Assembly (NCBI RefSeq): GCF_947179165.1
Contig: NC_077245.1
Location: 11,874,740-11,938,739, forward strand
Origin: Solanum dulcamara
Taxonomy: Eukaryota; Streptophyta; Magnoliopsida; Solanales; Solanaceae
Direction: 5' to 3'
Length of the DNA stretch: 64,000 bases
Part shown: one piece after another, positions 13,401 through 24,469 of the stretch
How the letters are laid out: each line of letters opens with the position of its first letter
Numbering within the stretch: the stretch's first letter is position 1
The notes under the pieces: model-generated
What the model was told of the DNA's origin: nothing
Databases searched by the model: none
What the model saw: the letters and a program-made list of their open reading frames with translations, nothing else
Program-made: the position numbers and the translations under genes

Positions 13401-16400
13401 CTCGAGGAGATTGTTTCAGACCATAGAGTGACCTACGCAATAGACATACAAGGGTACTAGAGGAGACTGTGCTGAATTACTGTGTTGAACTTCCCAAACC
13501 AGGCTCGAGGAGACTGTTTCAGACCATAGAGTGACCTAGGCAATCGACATAAAAGGGTACTAGACCCCCCCCTCGAGCAACAAAATCAGGTGGTTGCTCT
13601 ATATAGACTTCTTCCTCAAGATCATCATGCAAAAAAGCATTCTTAATGTCCAACTAATGAAGAGGCCAATGACGAACAACAGCCATAGATAGAAAAAGAC
13701 GGACAAATGCTATTTTAGCCACGGGAGCGAAAGTGTCACTATAATCTAGCCCAAAAATCTGAGTATACCCTTTGGCAACAAGGCGAGCCTTCAATCGATC
13801 CACCTGACCGTCTAGGCCAATTTTGACAGCATAAACCATTGGCAACCAACAGTTGATTTACCTGCAGGAAAGGAAACAAGCTCCCAAGTACCACTTGTAT
13901 GTAAAGCAGACATCTCATCAATCATAGCTTGCCTCCATCCAGAATGAGAAAGTGCTTCACCTGTAGTCTTAGGAATGGAAATAGAAGACAGAGATGATAC
14001 AAAGGCATAATATGGTGAGGATAGACGATAACTCAAGAAAGTATAATGTAGGTTAGCATTTCGAGTGGATTGTATACCTTTTGAAATACAATCGGTTGGC
14101 TAGGAGAAGGCAAGTCCACAGTAGGAGCAAGGTCTGGCACATGACATGAATCATCTGGGACTACAACTGGACGCGGACAACGATGATAAGTCAGGAGTGG
14201 TGGCACTACAATTGGAGATGTAGGAGAGACCATAGATTCCTCAAAAATTGGTACAGGTAAGACCTGAGGTATGGATAAGACCTCAGATACATCAGGATGA
14301 TCAGAAGATGTATAGTAAGGTTGAGACTCAAAGAATGTGACATCGACGGACATAAGGTATCGATGAAGTTCAAGTGAATAACAACGATACCCTTTTTGAA
14401 CTCGGGAGTAACCAAGGAAAACACATTTGAGGGCACAAGGTGCTAATTTATCTTTCCCTAGGGCTAAGTTATGAACAAAGCATGTTCTTCCAAAGACACG
14501 AGGGGGGATAGAGTAAAGACATGATTGAGGAAACAGTATGGAATGTGGAACTTGATTCTGAATAAAGGATGAGGGCATTTTATTAATTAAATAACAGGAC
14601 GCAAGGACTGCATCTCCTTAAAAGCGCAACGGAACATGAGATTCAATGAGAAGAGTGCGAGCAGTCTCAATGAGATGCCTATTCTTTCTTTCTACTACAC
14701 CATTTTGTTGAGGGGTATACGAACAAGATGTTTGGTGAATAATTCCATGGTGAGTCATAAACTCCTAAAATTGGGAGGATAAGTATTCTAAGGCATTATC
14801 ACTATGAAAAGTATGAATAGAAACTCCAAATTGATTTTGTATTTCAGCAAAGAAACTTTTGAATATAGAAAATAACTCAGAACGACCTTTCATTAAGAAA
14901 ATCCAAGTGCATCTTGAATAATCATCAATGAAACTAACAAAATAACGAAATCCTAAGGGTGAACTAACTCTACTAGGACCCCAAATATTAGAATGAACTA
15001 ATGAAAAAATAGACTCCGAATGACCCTCAGTACTACGTGAAAATGTAGCACGAGTGTGTATCCCAAGTTGACACGACTCACAATCTAAACTAGACAAACT
15101 AGGCACCATCTTGTGCAGCTTGGATAGACACGAATGTCCCAAATGTTTGTGAATTAGGTCTGGAGGATCTGTAACAAAGCATGCTGTAAAGGAGTTTGAA
15201 GAGGTAAGATAGTAAAGGCCTTGTGATTCATGCCCTGTGCCAATCGTTTGTCCCGTACTGCGGTCCTGCATGAGAAAAAAACCATCAAAAAAGAATATGC
15301 CACAATGTAAGGCACGCGTCAAACGACTAACGGATGCTAGATTAAACGAAGAGCCAGGGACATAAAGAATAGAGTCTAGAGTGACAGAAGACTTTGCCAA
15401 CCCCTTTTGGTTTTGTTTGGATCCCATTAGCTAAAGTAATAGCTAGAAGAGATTGTGAATAAACAATATCAGACAAAAGTGATTTATTACCAGAGATATG
15501 ATCGGAAGCGCCTGAGTCCATGACCCATGAACCAAGAGTACTAGATTGTGAAGCACAAGCGAAAGAATTACCCGCAACAGAAACATCAGGTTGTGCAATC
15601 AAAGCTACTTATGGTGATGTTTGCTTACTTGCTCGGTACTCGAGGAACTCATCATATTCTGTAAGAGCAATATAAGCATTATTGGATGAATAATTAGGCT
15701 GAGCCACATATGCTACTTGTGGAAATGTCTGCTTACTTGCACGATTTCGAAGGAACTCATTATATTCCTTTAGAGCAATAGGATCATAACTGGGTGGTGG
15801 ACCATACAAAATATAACATATGTCACGAGTGTGCCCAAGTTTATGACAATGACTACACTTGGATCGAAGTTTTCTAAAACGACCTCCTCCTCGCTGATTC
15901 TCCATAGATTGATATGTTCATTTTTCTATGGTTTGAGATGCAAGAACAGAGGAGTCAATGATGGGTGATGAGGCTACTTTATGATTCGGAGGCCCGACAA
16001 GACGAAGTAGACGAGAGAATAATTCATCAATTGTAGTAACTACAGGACTAGCTAGAATCTGATCACGCACTGAATCATGGTCAGTAGGAAGTCCAGCAAG
16101 TGTAAGAACTAGAAAAAACGTCTGTTTGTACTCTTGTTTTTCCACATTCGTAGTGACTGGCATCAACATTTCAAATTCCTCCATGACTGCTTGTACCTGT
16201 CCCAAGTAAGTAGACATATCGGAATCTTGTTTCTTTAAGTTGGTCATTCGAGATATCACATCATAGAATCGAGATATGTCATTAGTGTATAAAGCACGAG
16301 CCTTTTTCCAAATTGAATAACATGTCTGGGATTGGCGAAACAGGGGCATCAACTTAGAATTGATAGATCGTCATAGGAGACTATATAATTGAGTATCAAC

Positions 16401-19400
16401 CTTCACCCATTGTGCTATGACTTTTGCATCTTCCTCACTAGCCTAGGCCTTTTCATCAACCACACAAACATTATTGGTTAAGTGATCTTGGACGCCTTGA
16501 CCCTTACACCATAGCTAAACCGAGGAAGCCCATGCTAAATAGTTTGAGCTTCCCATTAATGGTTCCGAAGTAATCATAGGGCTTGAACTTTCTATATTTT
16601 TGGAGCAAAAAATATCAATCCCAAAAGACATTATGAAATATATATATATATATATAGGAATCTAGAAAAAAAATTGGAGAAAGTTCAGTCGCCGAAAATC
16701 GAAGACAGATCTGACTGCCGAAATCTAGTCTGAAAACCCTAATTTCGCCGGAAACTCGCGCAGAAACTAGCTGAAAATTGTCGGAACCCTAATTTTGGGG
16801 CTCAAATCTGGACAAAACTAGCTGGGGTTTGGTCGGAATGACTGGACAACCCCAATTGAGAAAAAAAAACTCAAAAATAACTGATCAAAGAAGCCTCACG
16901 CGCCGGCACGTAAACCAGATCTTGCCGGAAAATTTCACCTTCGACCGGCGTGTGACAGCGCGTGAGGTGTTATTTTTCGATGGTTCTAACTGGGGTTTGG
17001 TCTCCTGAACTTTCTGAGCTTTGTAATGGTGTTGGCTTTCTCACAACACCCACAAAACAAAAAATTGACAAAATTCAGCCCCCAAAAGTCGCCGAAAAAA
17101 TAATTGACACACGGTGACTTGAAGTTTCTCACCAACGCTTTGATACCATGTGAGAAATATAGGAGAAACATATTATTGAATTGTGTAAGAACAATATTAC
17201 ATAAAGACCCTATTTATAGACACTATAAACCAATCTTTTCCAAGTAGGATACTATAAACTATTCTTATTTCTATTCCTATTCTAAGTAGGATTATGTACA
17301 CCTATTCCTACTCTAACACAAAGTATTATCATAAACAAGCAATTGAATTAATAATTGATTTTTATACTGAGAGAGAGAGAGACAGACACAAGATTGGTTC
17401 TAGAAAAAAAATCAAGTTTTTGTATACTTTCAGAATGTTGGTCCTGCTCATTCACTTTGCATTACAAAATTGTAAAGAGCTTTCCTGCCTAACACTACTA
17501 TCATCTTGAATTTTCAACATATTCTGACTTGATGTGGCAAAACTTCTTAAGAAAGATTAAAAATCAGAGAAGTTTATTACTCATAGATAATAGATGCCTT
17601 AGAGGTTCAAAACAGGCACTTCTTTTATGTTTATCTACTAATTTAGAAGTACAGATGAGCAAATGAATGGTGAATAAACTTTTATGAAAATTAACGACTA
17701 GAACCATGAATTTCAAGAGAACAAGGAACTTAGTTCTTCTGCGACTAACAATAAAGATCATTTATTCTTCCGCAGACAATATTTAATGAAATATATTTCT
17801 CTTAAGAGGAGGCTAGGGTATGTAGAATGTACAACATTATGAGGCAAACACCTGACAATAATTGATTTCTTTAACAAACATGCAAATTGTAAGTTTTCGA
17901 GAAAGTAAACAAAGAAAAAAAACATTGAAATAGCAAAAAAAATTGAAATAGCTCACCTTATTCATCCCCCAAAGCATGAAAAGGTGAACATATCTACGCT
18001 GAATCACCCGTCGGTAGGAGAACGAGAAACTTAGACATTATAACGTGATTTGGAAGACAGACCCTTTTTAATTTTGGGTGAATATGCACAACAACAACAA
18101 CAACAACAACAATATACCTAGTGTAATCCCACAAAGTAGGGTATGGAAAAGGTAGAGTATATGCAGACCTTACCACTACCTTAAAGGTATAGAGGCTGCT
18201 TCCGCTTGACCCTCGGCTCAAGAAAAAACAGACCAAAATAGTATAGAGAAAGAAATAACAAAAATGAAGACAATCATGGAAAAATACTACAGACAACCTG
18301 ACAAATCATCCTAAGCAATAGTCACAAATTTTAGTTTATTTGGGTGAATATGGGAAGGAAGAAAATGAAGTTTATTTTAAAGAGTTGAAAACCCAGCAAT
18401 CCTTCATATTTGTCTAAGTAGACAATGGTGCACTCGCTAATCTCTGAAAAGTATCTGGTTGTGGGTGAATATGGGAAGGAAGAAAATCAAGTTTATTTTG
18501 AAGAGTTGAAAACCCAGCAATCCTTCATATTTCTCTAAGTGGATAATGGTGCACTCGCTAATCTCTGAAAAGTATCTGGTTAGGAAATAAGCCTAATATA
18601 ATTTCCATGTTTATATTGTTAGTCCCTGCTCAGCATGCTCCTATGAGTAAATTTATTCTTCCAAAGAAGAGTACAATTAGTTGGATCTTCTACTTCTATT
18701 AGTCTATAGATATTCAAATAAGACTTCAATAGTTGATCTCATAACTCTATTGTGTTTTCACTTCTCAACCACATTAATTTATTGAATCTGAAATGTCCTA
18801 AACTCTTGGAATTCTGAGTGCATATTTACTGTTAGACCTGCTGTACTAGGGTCTATAGCCGCAGGAAGAAGGGTGAAAGTAATACTTAAATGTAACTATT
18901 TTATTTATTAATTATTATGAGTGTGTATTTCTAGTAATTATCTAGAAGTTTAGGTAGTTATTTTGTGATAAATGGTACTGGGAAGAAGAAAAAGACAGTC
19001 GGTTTTTTGGGTAGGATTTTCTCTGGCAGATTTGGAGGTTAAGATTCCTTGAAATACCTTGGTTGTTAGAAGTAATCTCTAGTTGCTATTAATAAAACTT
19101 ATTCTATTTGTTGGTGTTAGTAAATCACAGTTGAAGTGCCATTCCTATTTCTGTATTGCATTTGGAAGTTTACATATTTGTTGTTAGGAGAGTTCTGGGT
19201 TCCTAATATTTACTCTTTTGAGGTGCTCATGAGCGGAAGTCAAGACAAGCCTCAAGGTTAATTATTTGGAATACATATCTGAGTTAATGTTTACTACTCC
19301 CTCTGTCCCAACTTATGTGAAGGAGTTCGGATTACAAGGGACAAAACACTTAACTTTGATTATGGATTGGAGTATAGATTCTTCAACAACAACAAACCCA

Positions 19401-20173
19401 GTGTAGTCCAGAAGGTTAGGATGTACACACACCTTACCCCTGCCTTTATGAGGTAGAGTTGTTTCCAATGGACCCTCGTCTCAAAAGTTGAAAAGTACAC
19501 AAAAAATACTATAAGTCAACATAGCAAATTAGTTCGTTGGTGGAGAATAGGCCAGATGGAAGATGTTGCTAAATCACCCTCAACACAATAAACTTCCTTC
19601 TGTAACAGCCAAGTGGTTACCAGTTTTCATGCACAGTTTGTTCAACTATTATACCATCTTTCAGTTCAATCATATGCCTTTTTGCACCAGTAATAGTTTC
19701 CTGTTCCTAGAAAAAAATATCTAGCAAAATTTTTTAAAAATTTAAAAAAGAGTTTATAGAAGACTATCAAGTGAGACACATTTAGGAATTGATGATTCAA
19801 TGCAAAATACAATTGTGTCACCATACAGGGGATTAGAGGGTGAGATAACAGATGTAAATACAGTACAAAGGAACAAAACTAAGTTGTGTAAGAAGATTTA
19901 GTATAGTAAACAACCATGATGAACATGTCATTACTCTCCATAAAGCTAGATAAGAACAAATGTTTCTCCATGAAACAATCAAAAAGCATGATTTTGATTC
20001 ATCGGAAAACCCAAAATCTTGGAGCTAGATGAAACATGAGCAAAATAGAGAAACAAGTGCACCTAAATAATGTAACTTACCCATGGTGCATAAGCCTTGC
20101 TCTTCATGCTAGGAAATGTCCTTGGTCTATCTTGATAAGGTCCCAAGTTCCCTCCTTCCATGTCATCATCCAT
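4440..20173 (-). CDS. AVP2-like: Type II (K+-independent) H+-translocating inorganic pyrophosphatase, 14 exons
   Basis: Hydrolyses pyrophosphate to pump protons across an endomembrane; plant type II enzymes are reported in Golgi-related membranes. Exons: 20173-20081, 11968-11765, 10993-10842, 10755-10608, 10507-10375, 10261-10089, 9546-9426, 8279-8092, 7974-7537, 7438-7274, 7181-7026, 6933-6822, 5073-4854, 4539-4440. They sum to 2403 bases with unbroken phase: 800 aa plus TGA, close to the family's ~802. All introns are GT-AG. Visible motifs: [11 protein letters not shown] (about 274-284), [16 protein letters not shown] (about 306 on), [11 protein letters not shown] near the C-terminus, and about 15 hydrophobic segments. 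Lys at about 569 in [10 protein letters not shown] is the hallmark of K+-independent enzymes (Ala in type I). The start gives an MDDDMEGG N-terminus. Intron 1 (8.1 kb) carries a copia element in the same orientation. No lesion was seen. Confidence 0.95.
5629..5886. mobile_element. Stowaway MITE in a pyrophosphatase intron
   Basis: 258 bp bounded by TA on both sides. The left end CTCCCTCCATCGCAATTTAT and the right end (ATAAATTGGAATAGAGGGAG) are inverted repeats of about 30 bp. The interior is AT-rich and non-coding. TA target duplication and CTCCCTCC ends define the Stowaway (Tc1/mariner) group. It lies in the intron between exons 12 and 13. Confidence 0.88.
5887..6539. other. Intron sequence with a G-rich run
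   Basis: Part of the intron between exons 12 and 13. No coding or element boundary was recognised. It includes a G-rich tract at 6124-6150 able in principle to form a G-quadruplex on the plus (non-transcript) strand. Confidence 0.5.
6540..6752 (-). mobile_element. tRNA-derived SINE
   Basis: Read on the minus strand it starts near ACCCGCAAGGGTGACCGAG, an A-box-like GTGACCGAGTTGG, followed about 40 bases later by GGTTCAAATCC, a near-perfect RNA polymerase III B box. The body of about 140 bp ends in GAGTTCCTTTGTCAT and a short A/T run. A sequence like CTTTTAT occurs on both sides and may be the target duplication. No tRNA acceptor pairing is present, so it is a SINE and not a tRNA gene. Confidence 0.75.
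8280..9425. other. Intron 7 of the pyrophosphatase gene
   Basis: 1.15 kb between splice sites with no coding potential on the gene strand. Apart from the 64-bp tandem duplication it holds nothing recognised. Confidence 0.6.
8653..8780. repeat. 64-bp tandem duplication in an intron
   Basis: The block beginning GAATTCTCACCAGCC and running through CATCACTGTTTAC occurs twice head-to-tail with starts at 8653 and 8717, essentially identical. It lies in the pyrophosphatase intron between exons 7 and 8. Confidence 0.85.
12146..12316 (-). repeat. 3' LTR of the intron-1 copia element
   Basis: 171 bp, near-identical to 17149-17318. TATA-like text (CTATTTATAG in plus orientation) lies inside. Confidence 0.92.
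12317..12328 (-). other. Polypurine tract
   Basis: On the minus strand GCTTGAGGGGGAG sits directly before the 3' LTR start TGTTAG, as expected for plus-strand priming. Confidence 0.85.
12349..16631 (-). pseudogene. Broken gag-pol of the intron-1 copia element
   Basis: Reading starts at ATG 16631 ([12 protein letters not shown]). Gag is broken soon after by a stop at the W/Q position in SSV*LW. A CX2CX4HX4C zinc knuckle ([14 protein letters not shown]) lies near 15850. Protease text [12 protein letters not shown] is near 15520, the integrase HHCC and core ([23 protein letters not shown]) at 15160-14900. RT follows ([10 protein letters not shown] near 13430 and 13530; YVDDIAITG near 13270), then RNase H with [20 protein letters not shown] to 12349. 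Stops, frame changes and the duplicated RT segment prevent one product. Confidence 0.92.
13369..13563 (-). repeat. 103-bp tandem duplication inside the RT region
   Basis: Two head-to-tail copies start at 13369 and 13472 and match over about 92 bases with a few substitutions. Each carries the RT motif region [14 protein letters not shown] on the minus strand. The duplication destroys the frame. Confidence 0.88.
17137..17148 (-). other. Primer-binding site (initiator Met tRNA)
   Basis: TGGTATCAAAGC on the minus strand directly follows the 5' LTR. It matches the usual plant TGGTATCAGAGC site with one difference. Confidence 0.9.
17149..17318 (-). repeat. 5' LTR of the intron-1 copia element
   Basis: 170 bp, TGTTAGAGTAGG... 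to ...TTCTCACA on the minus strand, paired with 12146-12316. Confidence 0.92.
17319..18087. other. Pyrophosphatase intron 1 sequence
   Basis: AT-rich intron sequence between the copia element and a LINE/SINE tail. Only a short GA repeat near 17370 stands out. Confidence 0.5.
18088..18330 (-). mobile_element. LINE/SINE 3' module with (TTG)n tail
   Basis: On the minus strand: T-rich lead, TTGAGCCGAGGGTC, a CCTCTATACC-AAGGTAG core, CTACTTTGTGGGATTACAC, then (TTG)8-9. This is the 3' module found at the end of the LINE copies in this window and in TS-type SINEs of Solanaceae. It lies in pyrophosphatase intron 1. Confidence 0.75.
18341..18581. repeat. 121-bp tandem duplication
   Basis: Two copies starting TGGGTGAATATGGGAAGG at 18341 and 18462 run to GAAAAGTATCTGGTT and differ by only a handful of bases. 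Located in pyrophosphatase intron 1. Confidence 0.9.
18582..19382. other. Pyrophosphatase intron 1 sequence
   Basis: No coding sequence was recognised. A half Stowaway-like end (ACTCCCTCTGTCCCAACTTA) is at about 19296-19315 with no matching right end. Confidence 0.45.
19383..19495 (-). mobile_element. LINE/SINE 3' module, short copy
   Basis: Minus-strand copy of the same module: TGAGACGAGGGTCC, CAACTCTACCTC, then GGTTTGTTGTTGTTG. More degraded than the copy at 18088. Confidence 0.7.
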
Positions 20174-20374
20174 TGCAACAGTTTGAAAAGAATTTACTCT
20201 CCGTGCTACTGGGAAAGAGCTGAACTCACTTTGGGGCAAATCGCCCCCTGAACCTGGTCGCTGTATTTTGAATTTCTTTTGTTAATCACTTCCACTAATT
20301 CCTTAGCTCGTGTTGAGGCAGCTGTGACGTTTACTTCTCCACCATTAAACCCACTTGCATAAATTCTTCAGGTC
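20174..20374 (-). promoter_or_regulatory. Probable 5' leader adjoining pyrophosphatase exon 1
   Basis: A strong acceptor (run of C then CAG) ends at 20375 on the minus strand, and a second (AATACAG) ends near 20262. Either could begin the exon carrying the start codon. The ATG frame is open for about 36 codons upstream without another ATG, back to a TAA near 20280, so 20173 remains the first possible start. A different frame is open across most of this leader and ends at a TAG near 20213; it has no ATG and was not recognised. Confidence 0.5.
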
Positions 20375-20972
20375 CTGGGGGGGGGGGAAAACCAAAAACA
20401 TTCTATCAGATATTACATGTTCATAAGACAAAGAAAGGAAACATTACATGTTCATAAATCAATGAACTTGCAAAGAAGCCCATTTGAAACTGATCAAAGC
20501 TGAAGCATCTAGTCTAGATAGAAAAGCTCGTCAAACGCAATCTAACCCTAACAATGACAGTAGAGCAGTTACGAGTTACAGCTAATTCACAAGTGTATAT
20601 AAATTGAAAATCAAATGGAATGTCAAAACACAATGGTAGACTAACAGAAACACGAATAATCAAACAAACCATTATCAAACAAAAGAGAGCTAAAAACAGT
20701 CAAGTTGAACAGAAGCAGACAAAACGAACAACTGAACAGAAGATCAAAACGAACCATTTCCAACTACAAACCTACCGAATAAAATCAACTCACTTGCAAA
20801 TAAACACATTTGGAACTAATCAATGCTGTAACACTTAGATTTAAAAAAACCACGAAACACAATTGATCATCCTAAAATACCAGCACAAGCAGTTACAACT
20901 ACTTTAACTCCAATAAAACTGATAATTGAAGTGTAAAAACCCAATTAAATCAAGGAATGCAGAAATTCTTAC

Positions 20973-21200
20973 GAAACAGCATTTGCAGATCGGGATCCGA
21001 TACACTGACGATAAATTCCACCGGAAAAAAGGATATGTTCACCGCCACGACCCGATCGAAGTCGAGAACATCCTAAATCCTTGCAGATCTCGATTGATGG
21101 ATGCGAAGACTAAAGATTCGAAGCGAAATGTTGAAAGGGAACTTGAGCAGCAACGGCTGAAAAGTGTAAAACTGGGAAAGTCTCTTTTCAATCTGTGTTT
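20973..21200 (-). promoter_or_regulatory. Probable first non-coding exon of the pyrophosphatase gene
   Basis: On the minus strand the sequence is less AT-rich than its surroundings and ends at GCTGTTTC|GTAAGAATT, a clean donor. It has a leader-like character with a short upstream ORF of 10 codons (ATG at 21071). A T-run and TTAAATAC just upstream (about 21190-21230) could be promoter elements. Transcript support is needed to fix the start. Confidence 0.45.
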
Positions 21201-21559
21201 TTTTTTTTTTTTGTGATGTATTTAAGATTAGGTGAAAATGAAATAGCAAATGTTGACTTATGTCCATAATCCAATAACTGATTGCCACATGCGCAATCCA
21301 ACGTGTTCTTGCTGCCGTGTCATATTGTGGGCTTTCTCTCCAAAGCTGACAGAATTTCCAGATATGCTGCTACTTTAAGATAAGTAAAAACAATTACAGC
21401 TTTTTTCATGCTTCCCTTGGTAAAACAGGTGCCTAATTGGAAAATTCCAATTAATCACTAATCTTTTCAGGGTAGTAAATCCCATTTTTTTCTTTTTTGG
21501 ATATTAGTTTAGATTATTTAGATACAAAGACGCTTTGCTGAGATAAGAGCTTATTAAGA

Positions 21560-22175
21560 AAATGAAAAGAACTCTCGTAAGATTGCGGAAATAAGAATGC
21601 CGGATGGATATATAAATATATTAGGAATGATAGAATTACAAATGAAGATATTTGGGAAAAGGTGGAGTGGTTTTAACGAAGGACAAAATGCGGGAAACAA
21701 GATTGAGATGATTTGAGACATGTGAACAGGAGATGCACGGATGTCTCGATACGGAGGTGTGAGAGGTTGACAATGAAAAGTTTCAAAAGAGGTAGAGGTA
21801 GACTGGAGAAGTATTAGAGAGGGGTGCTTAGACAGACCATGGCGCAATTTCAACTTACCGAGAATGTGACCTTAAATAGGAGGTGTGGAGGACACGAATT
21901 AAGACAGAAGATTAGTAGGTAGCAGTATATTGTCTTGTTGCCCGTTCATTTTAGTATTCGTATTGTTTTGTCATAGTTTATGTTATGTTACTATCTATTG
22001 TTTTTTTATTAGTTGTTGTTTCTAGTACTTTCATTTTTTTCGTTGGATTGCTTTGAATTATTTTTTTCTGAGTCGGCGGTCTATCGAAAACAACATTTCT
22101 ACCTTGTAAGGAATAGAGTTGTCTATACTCTTCTCATACCCCCACATTATGGATCATACTAATAGCCTATTTGAA
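21560..22175 (+). mobile_element. RTE-like LINE 3' fragment with SINE-like tail
   Basis: Plus strand. Bases 21590-21720 align with the LINE ORF end seen at 48.3 kb (GATGGATAT..AGGAATGATA..ATTTGGGAAAAGG, then a [17 protein letters not shown] stretch). A T-rich 3' region follows, then from about 22068 the SINE-like module (GAGTCGGCGGTCTATCGAAAACAAC). Frames are broken throughout and the (TTG)n end is eroded. Confidence 0.72.
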
Positions 22176-22439
22176 TAGACTTATTTTAAGTAATTTATAA
22201 ATTGAAAACTGCTTATCAAGGTTAATTTGTAAGTCAATGCTATTTTCATTACCTTAAATGGATCAACTTACATTTCTTGGCTAATGTCATGATGCCCTTC
22301 ATACGGTGAAACCTTCAGAAGTGCCAATTCACCCTCCATGAACCACAAACCTCAAACTCTCTTAGAATAGGACTTTTGCTACTTTGACTTGTCTTAAGTC
22401 GGTCTTGAATTCTTTTCATCTTTTTTTTTATCTTTGTTG

Positions 22440-22925
22440 TACTATTTTTAGAGTTAAAAATTTTCTTTAACCTGATTCAAACCATCCAATTTGAAAATAA
22501 CACTGCTATTATATAAGACCTCATACGGTGTCATCTAATTATTACACTGATAATTATTGTAGACGAACTCCATCAAAGGTAATTGGTCATCCCAATAATG
22601 CTGAAAGACAATGACACATACTCTCAACATGTCCTCCAAGATCTTGATGAACAATTCAGACTGACCATCAGCTTACGAGTGAAATATTGTGTTGAGTTCA
22701 GCCCGCCTATCCATTGCTTATGAAAAAACTAACAAAATTGAGCAAGAATTGCGACCCTCTGTTAGAAATGATTACAATGGGTACCCCGTGCAATCGAACT
22801 ATCCCACGAGTGTAAATTTGTACTAACTGATTTTCTATAGTCGATACCTGTCTGAAATGTGCGAACTTTGTGAGCCGATCCACAATTACCCACGCTGACT
22901 CATACTTTCTTGAAGTACATGGCAA
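22440..22925 (-). pseudogene. Ty3/gypsy integrase relic, core part
   Basis: Minus-strand frames read SRKYESAWVIVDRLTKFAHF, IVRLHGVPIVIISNRGSQF (22925-22707), then DGQSELFIKILEDMLRVCV and WDDQLPLMEFVYNN (22670-22550) and MTPYEVL. These are conserved integrase core segments of plant gypsy elements, with a gap and stops. The upstream part of the same gene resumes at 29268-29510, beyond an inserted copia element. Confidence 0.85.
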
Positions 22926-23388
22926 TGTAAGTTATGGCTCACTTTGATTTAATAAATTATGTTATTAATGATTTAATAAATTATGTAGTTAATATCCTAT
23001 CCTAATTAGAGATGGCAAGTTACCTATTGGTTGTAAAACTGCTAATCCCTTACGTTGATGGAACGTAAAAAGTAACCATCAAAGGAAACTTTCTTATTAA
23101 AGGGTCCTTTCTCTCTGCCAAATAGTATAGTCCATTCCATCAAAACTATTCTGAAAGTTTAAGGTAAGGGAGAGAAATAACTTTTGAAGAAAAACAATTA
23201 AAGAAGACTTCCTCTCAATTCAAGTCAAGATTCACAAAGAACGATATGGCTGATTCCGGTATGTTCTTTTGACTGAATTATTATAATTGTTGATATATGT
23301 GAAAATCAGGTAATTTCACGATCCTGAATAATTGATAGGATTTTCTAAGTAGATTGTTTATGCTTTTACAATCTATTCAATCCTTATA
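22926..23388 (+). repeat. 5' LTR of the nested copia element
   Basis: Begins TGTAAGTTATGGCTCAC. About 21 bases longer than its partner because a TTTAATAAATTATGT segment is duplicated near its start. The end reads CCTTATA, apparently a mutated CCTTGCA. Confidence 0.92.
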
Positions 23389-24469
23389 CGTGGTGTCAGC
23401 GCACAGGTTGAGGAACTAATGATTTTTCATTAAAGTTAATATTTCTTTCAATTAATAAACTCTATTTATGAAATTTTAGGAGTCGTAGGTTACTGGTAAT
23501 TTATGGATACGAGTTTGAATATTTTAGGAGAATGATTTATTTTATAGTTTTAATTATATCTCAGTTTCATAATCGATTTTTCATTGTAATTCATGATCCG
23601 TAATTTGATTTTTGTTGCATACTGATTTGCATATATGACTGAATCTGAGGAAATTTAAATGAGGTCAAAAATTTAACTCACTTATTATGTAAGACTTACA
23701 ATTTTGTTTTTGTTCCCTGTCGAGCTTATTAGCTTACTACTAAAGTTAATAATCATAAACTAACATTGATTGTTGTTGTATCTATGTAATGATGATGGGT
23801 TCAAGTGTTTAAGAATTTTGATATTATTCAATAAATTAACAAACTTCTCATTGCAGTATATTATCATATTTATGTATTTATTTTAGTAAGTGATATAAAT
23901 TCACATTAAATTTGACTATCTAAATTTATACCTAAAGTTTATTTTCGTATAGAATATAACCTTGGAATTATGTATGTAAGATTTGTTAATCACCAAAGTG
24001 ATCAAATCTTTATGAATGATTAATTCCTAAATAAATGCTTAAACTCAATTTTAATTACCCATTAATTTTGATGCTTATAATCGATATAATACGTATACGT
24101 AAATTGATTTTTTTTTTTTTGGTTATAAGATTTATGAATCACCCAAAGGTAGATTGTTTGTTCATATAACCATTTAACATCAAGAAGATAATTTAGATGT
24201 ATCGTCAGTTTTATTTATATATCCAAAGATAATAAATATTATCAATTGATGCATTAAAAATTATTGAATTACGTTAAATTTACCTTTAAGCATCATTATG
24301 TCTAAAGTTGCATTTTGATGTTTGCCCAAAGGAGGACATCAATATATAATTAAGAGTAAATAAATCATTTCTGAATTTGATAGTATGTTTTAATTCATAA
24401 CACAACGTATTAACAAATGAGCATATTCTATTTGCAGCATTTGCTCTTCATTCACACTCTGCCTTTGTT

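Larger units (their letters stand above)
12146..17318 (-). mobile_element. Ty1/copia LTR retrotransposon inside pyrophosphatase intron 1
   Basis: 5.17 kb on the minus strand, the same sense as the host gene. LTRs of 170 and 171 bp (17149-17318 is 5', 12146-12316 is 3') have TGTT...CACA ends and differ at about ten positions by eye. A primer-binding site complementary to initiator Met tRNA and a purine tract abut the LTRs. Flanks CAGAG and CAAAG look like a 5-bp target duplication with one change. Domain order gag, protease, integrase, RT, RNase H is that of copia elements. Several stops, frame breaks and an internal 103-bp duplication make it non-autonomous. Intron splice sites of the host gene appear intact around it. 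Confidence 0.95.

Noticed and set aside
18088..18113. CRISPR-like or satellite array (AAC repeats)
   Set aside because: It is a simple triplet tail of a LINE/SINE module.
21073..21288. 71-codon minus-strand ORF
   Set aside because: It overlaps the probable non-coding leader exon and the poly-T promoter region of the pyrophosphatase gene, and its composition is not protein-like.
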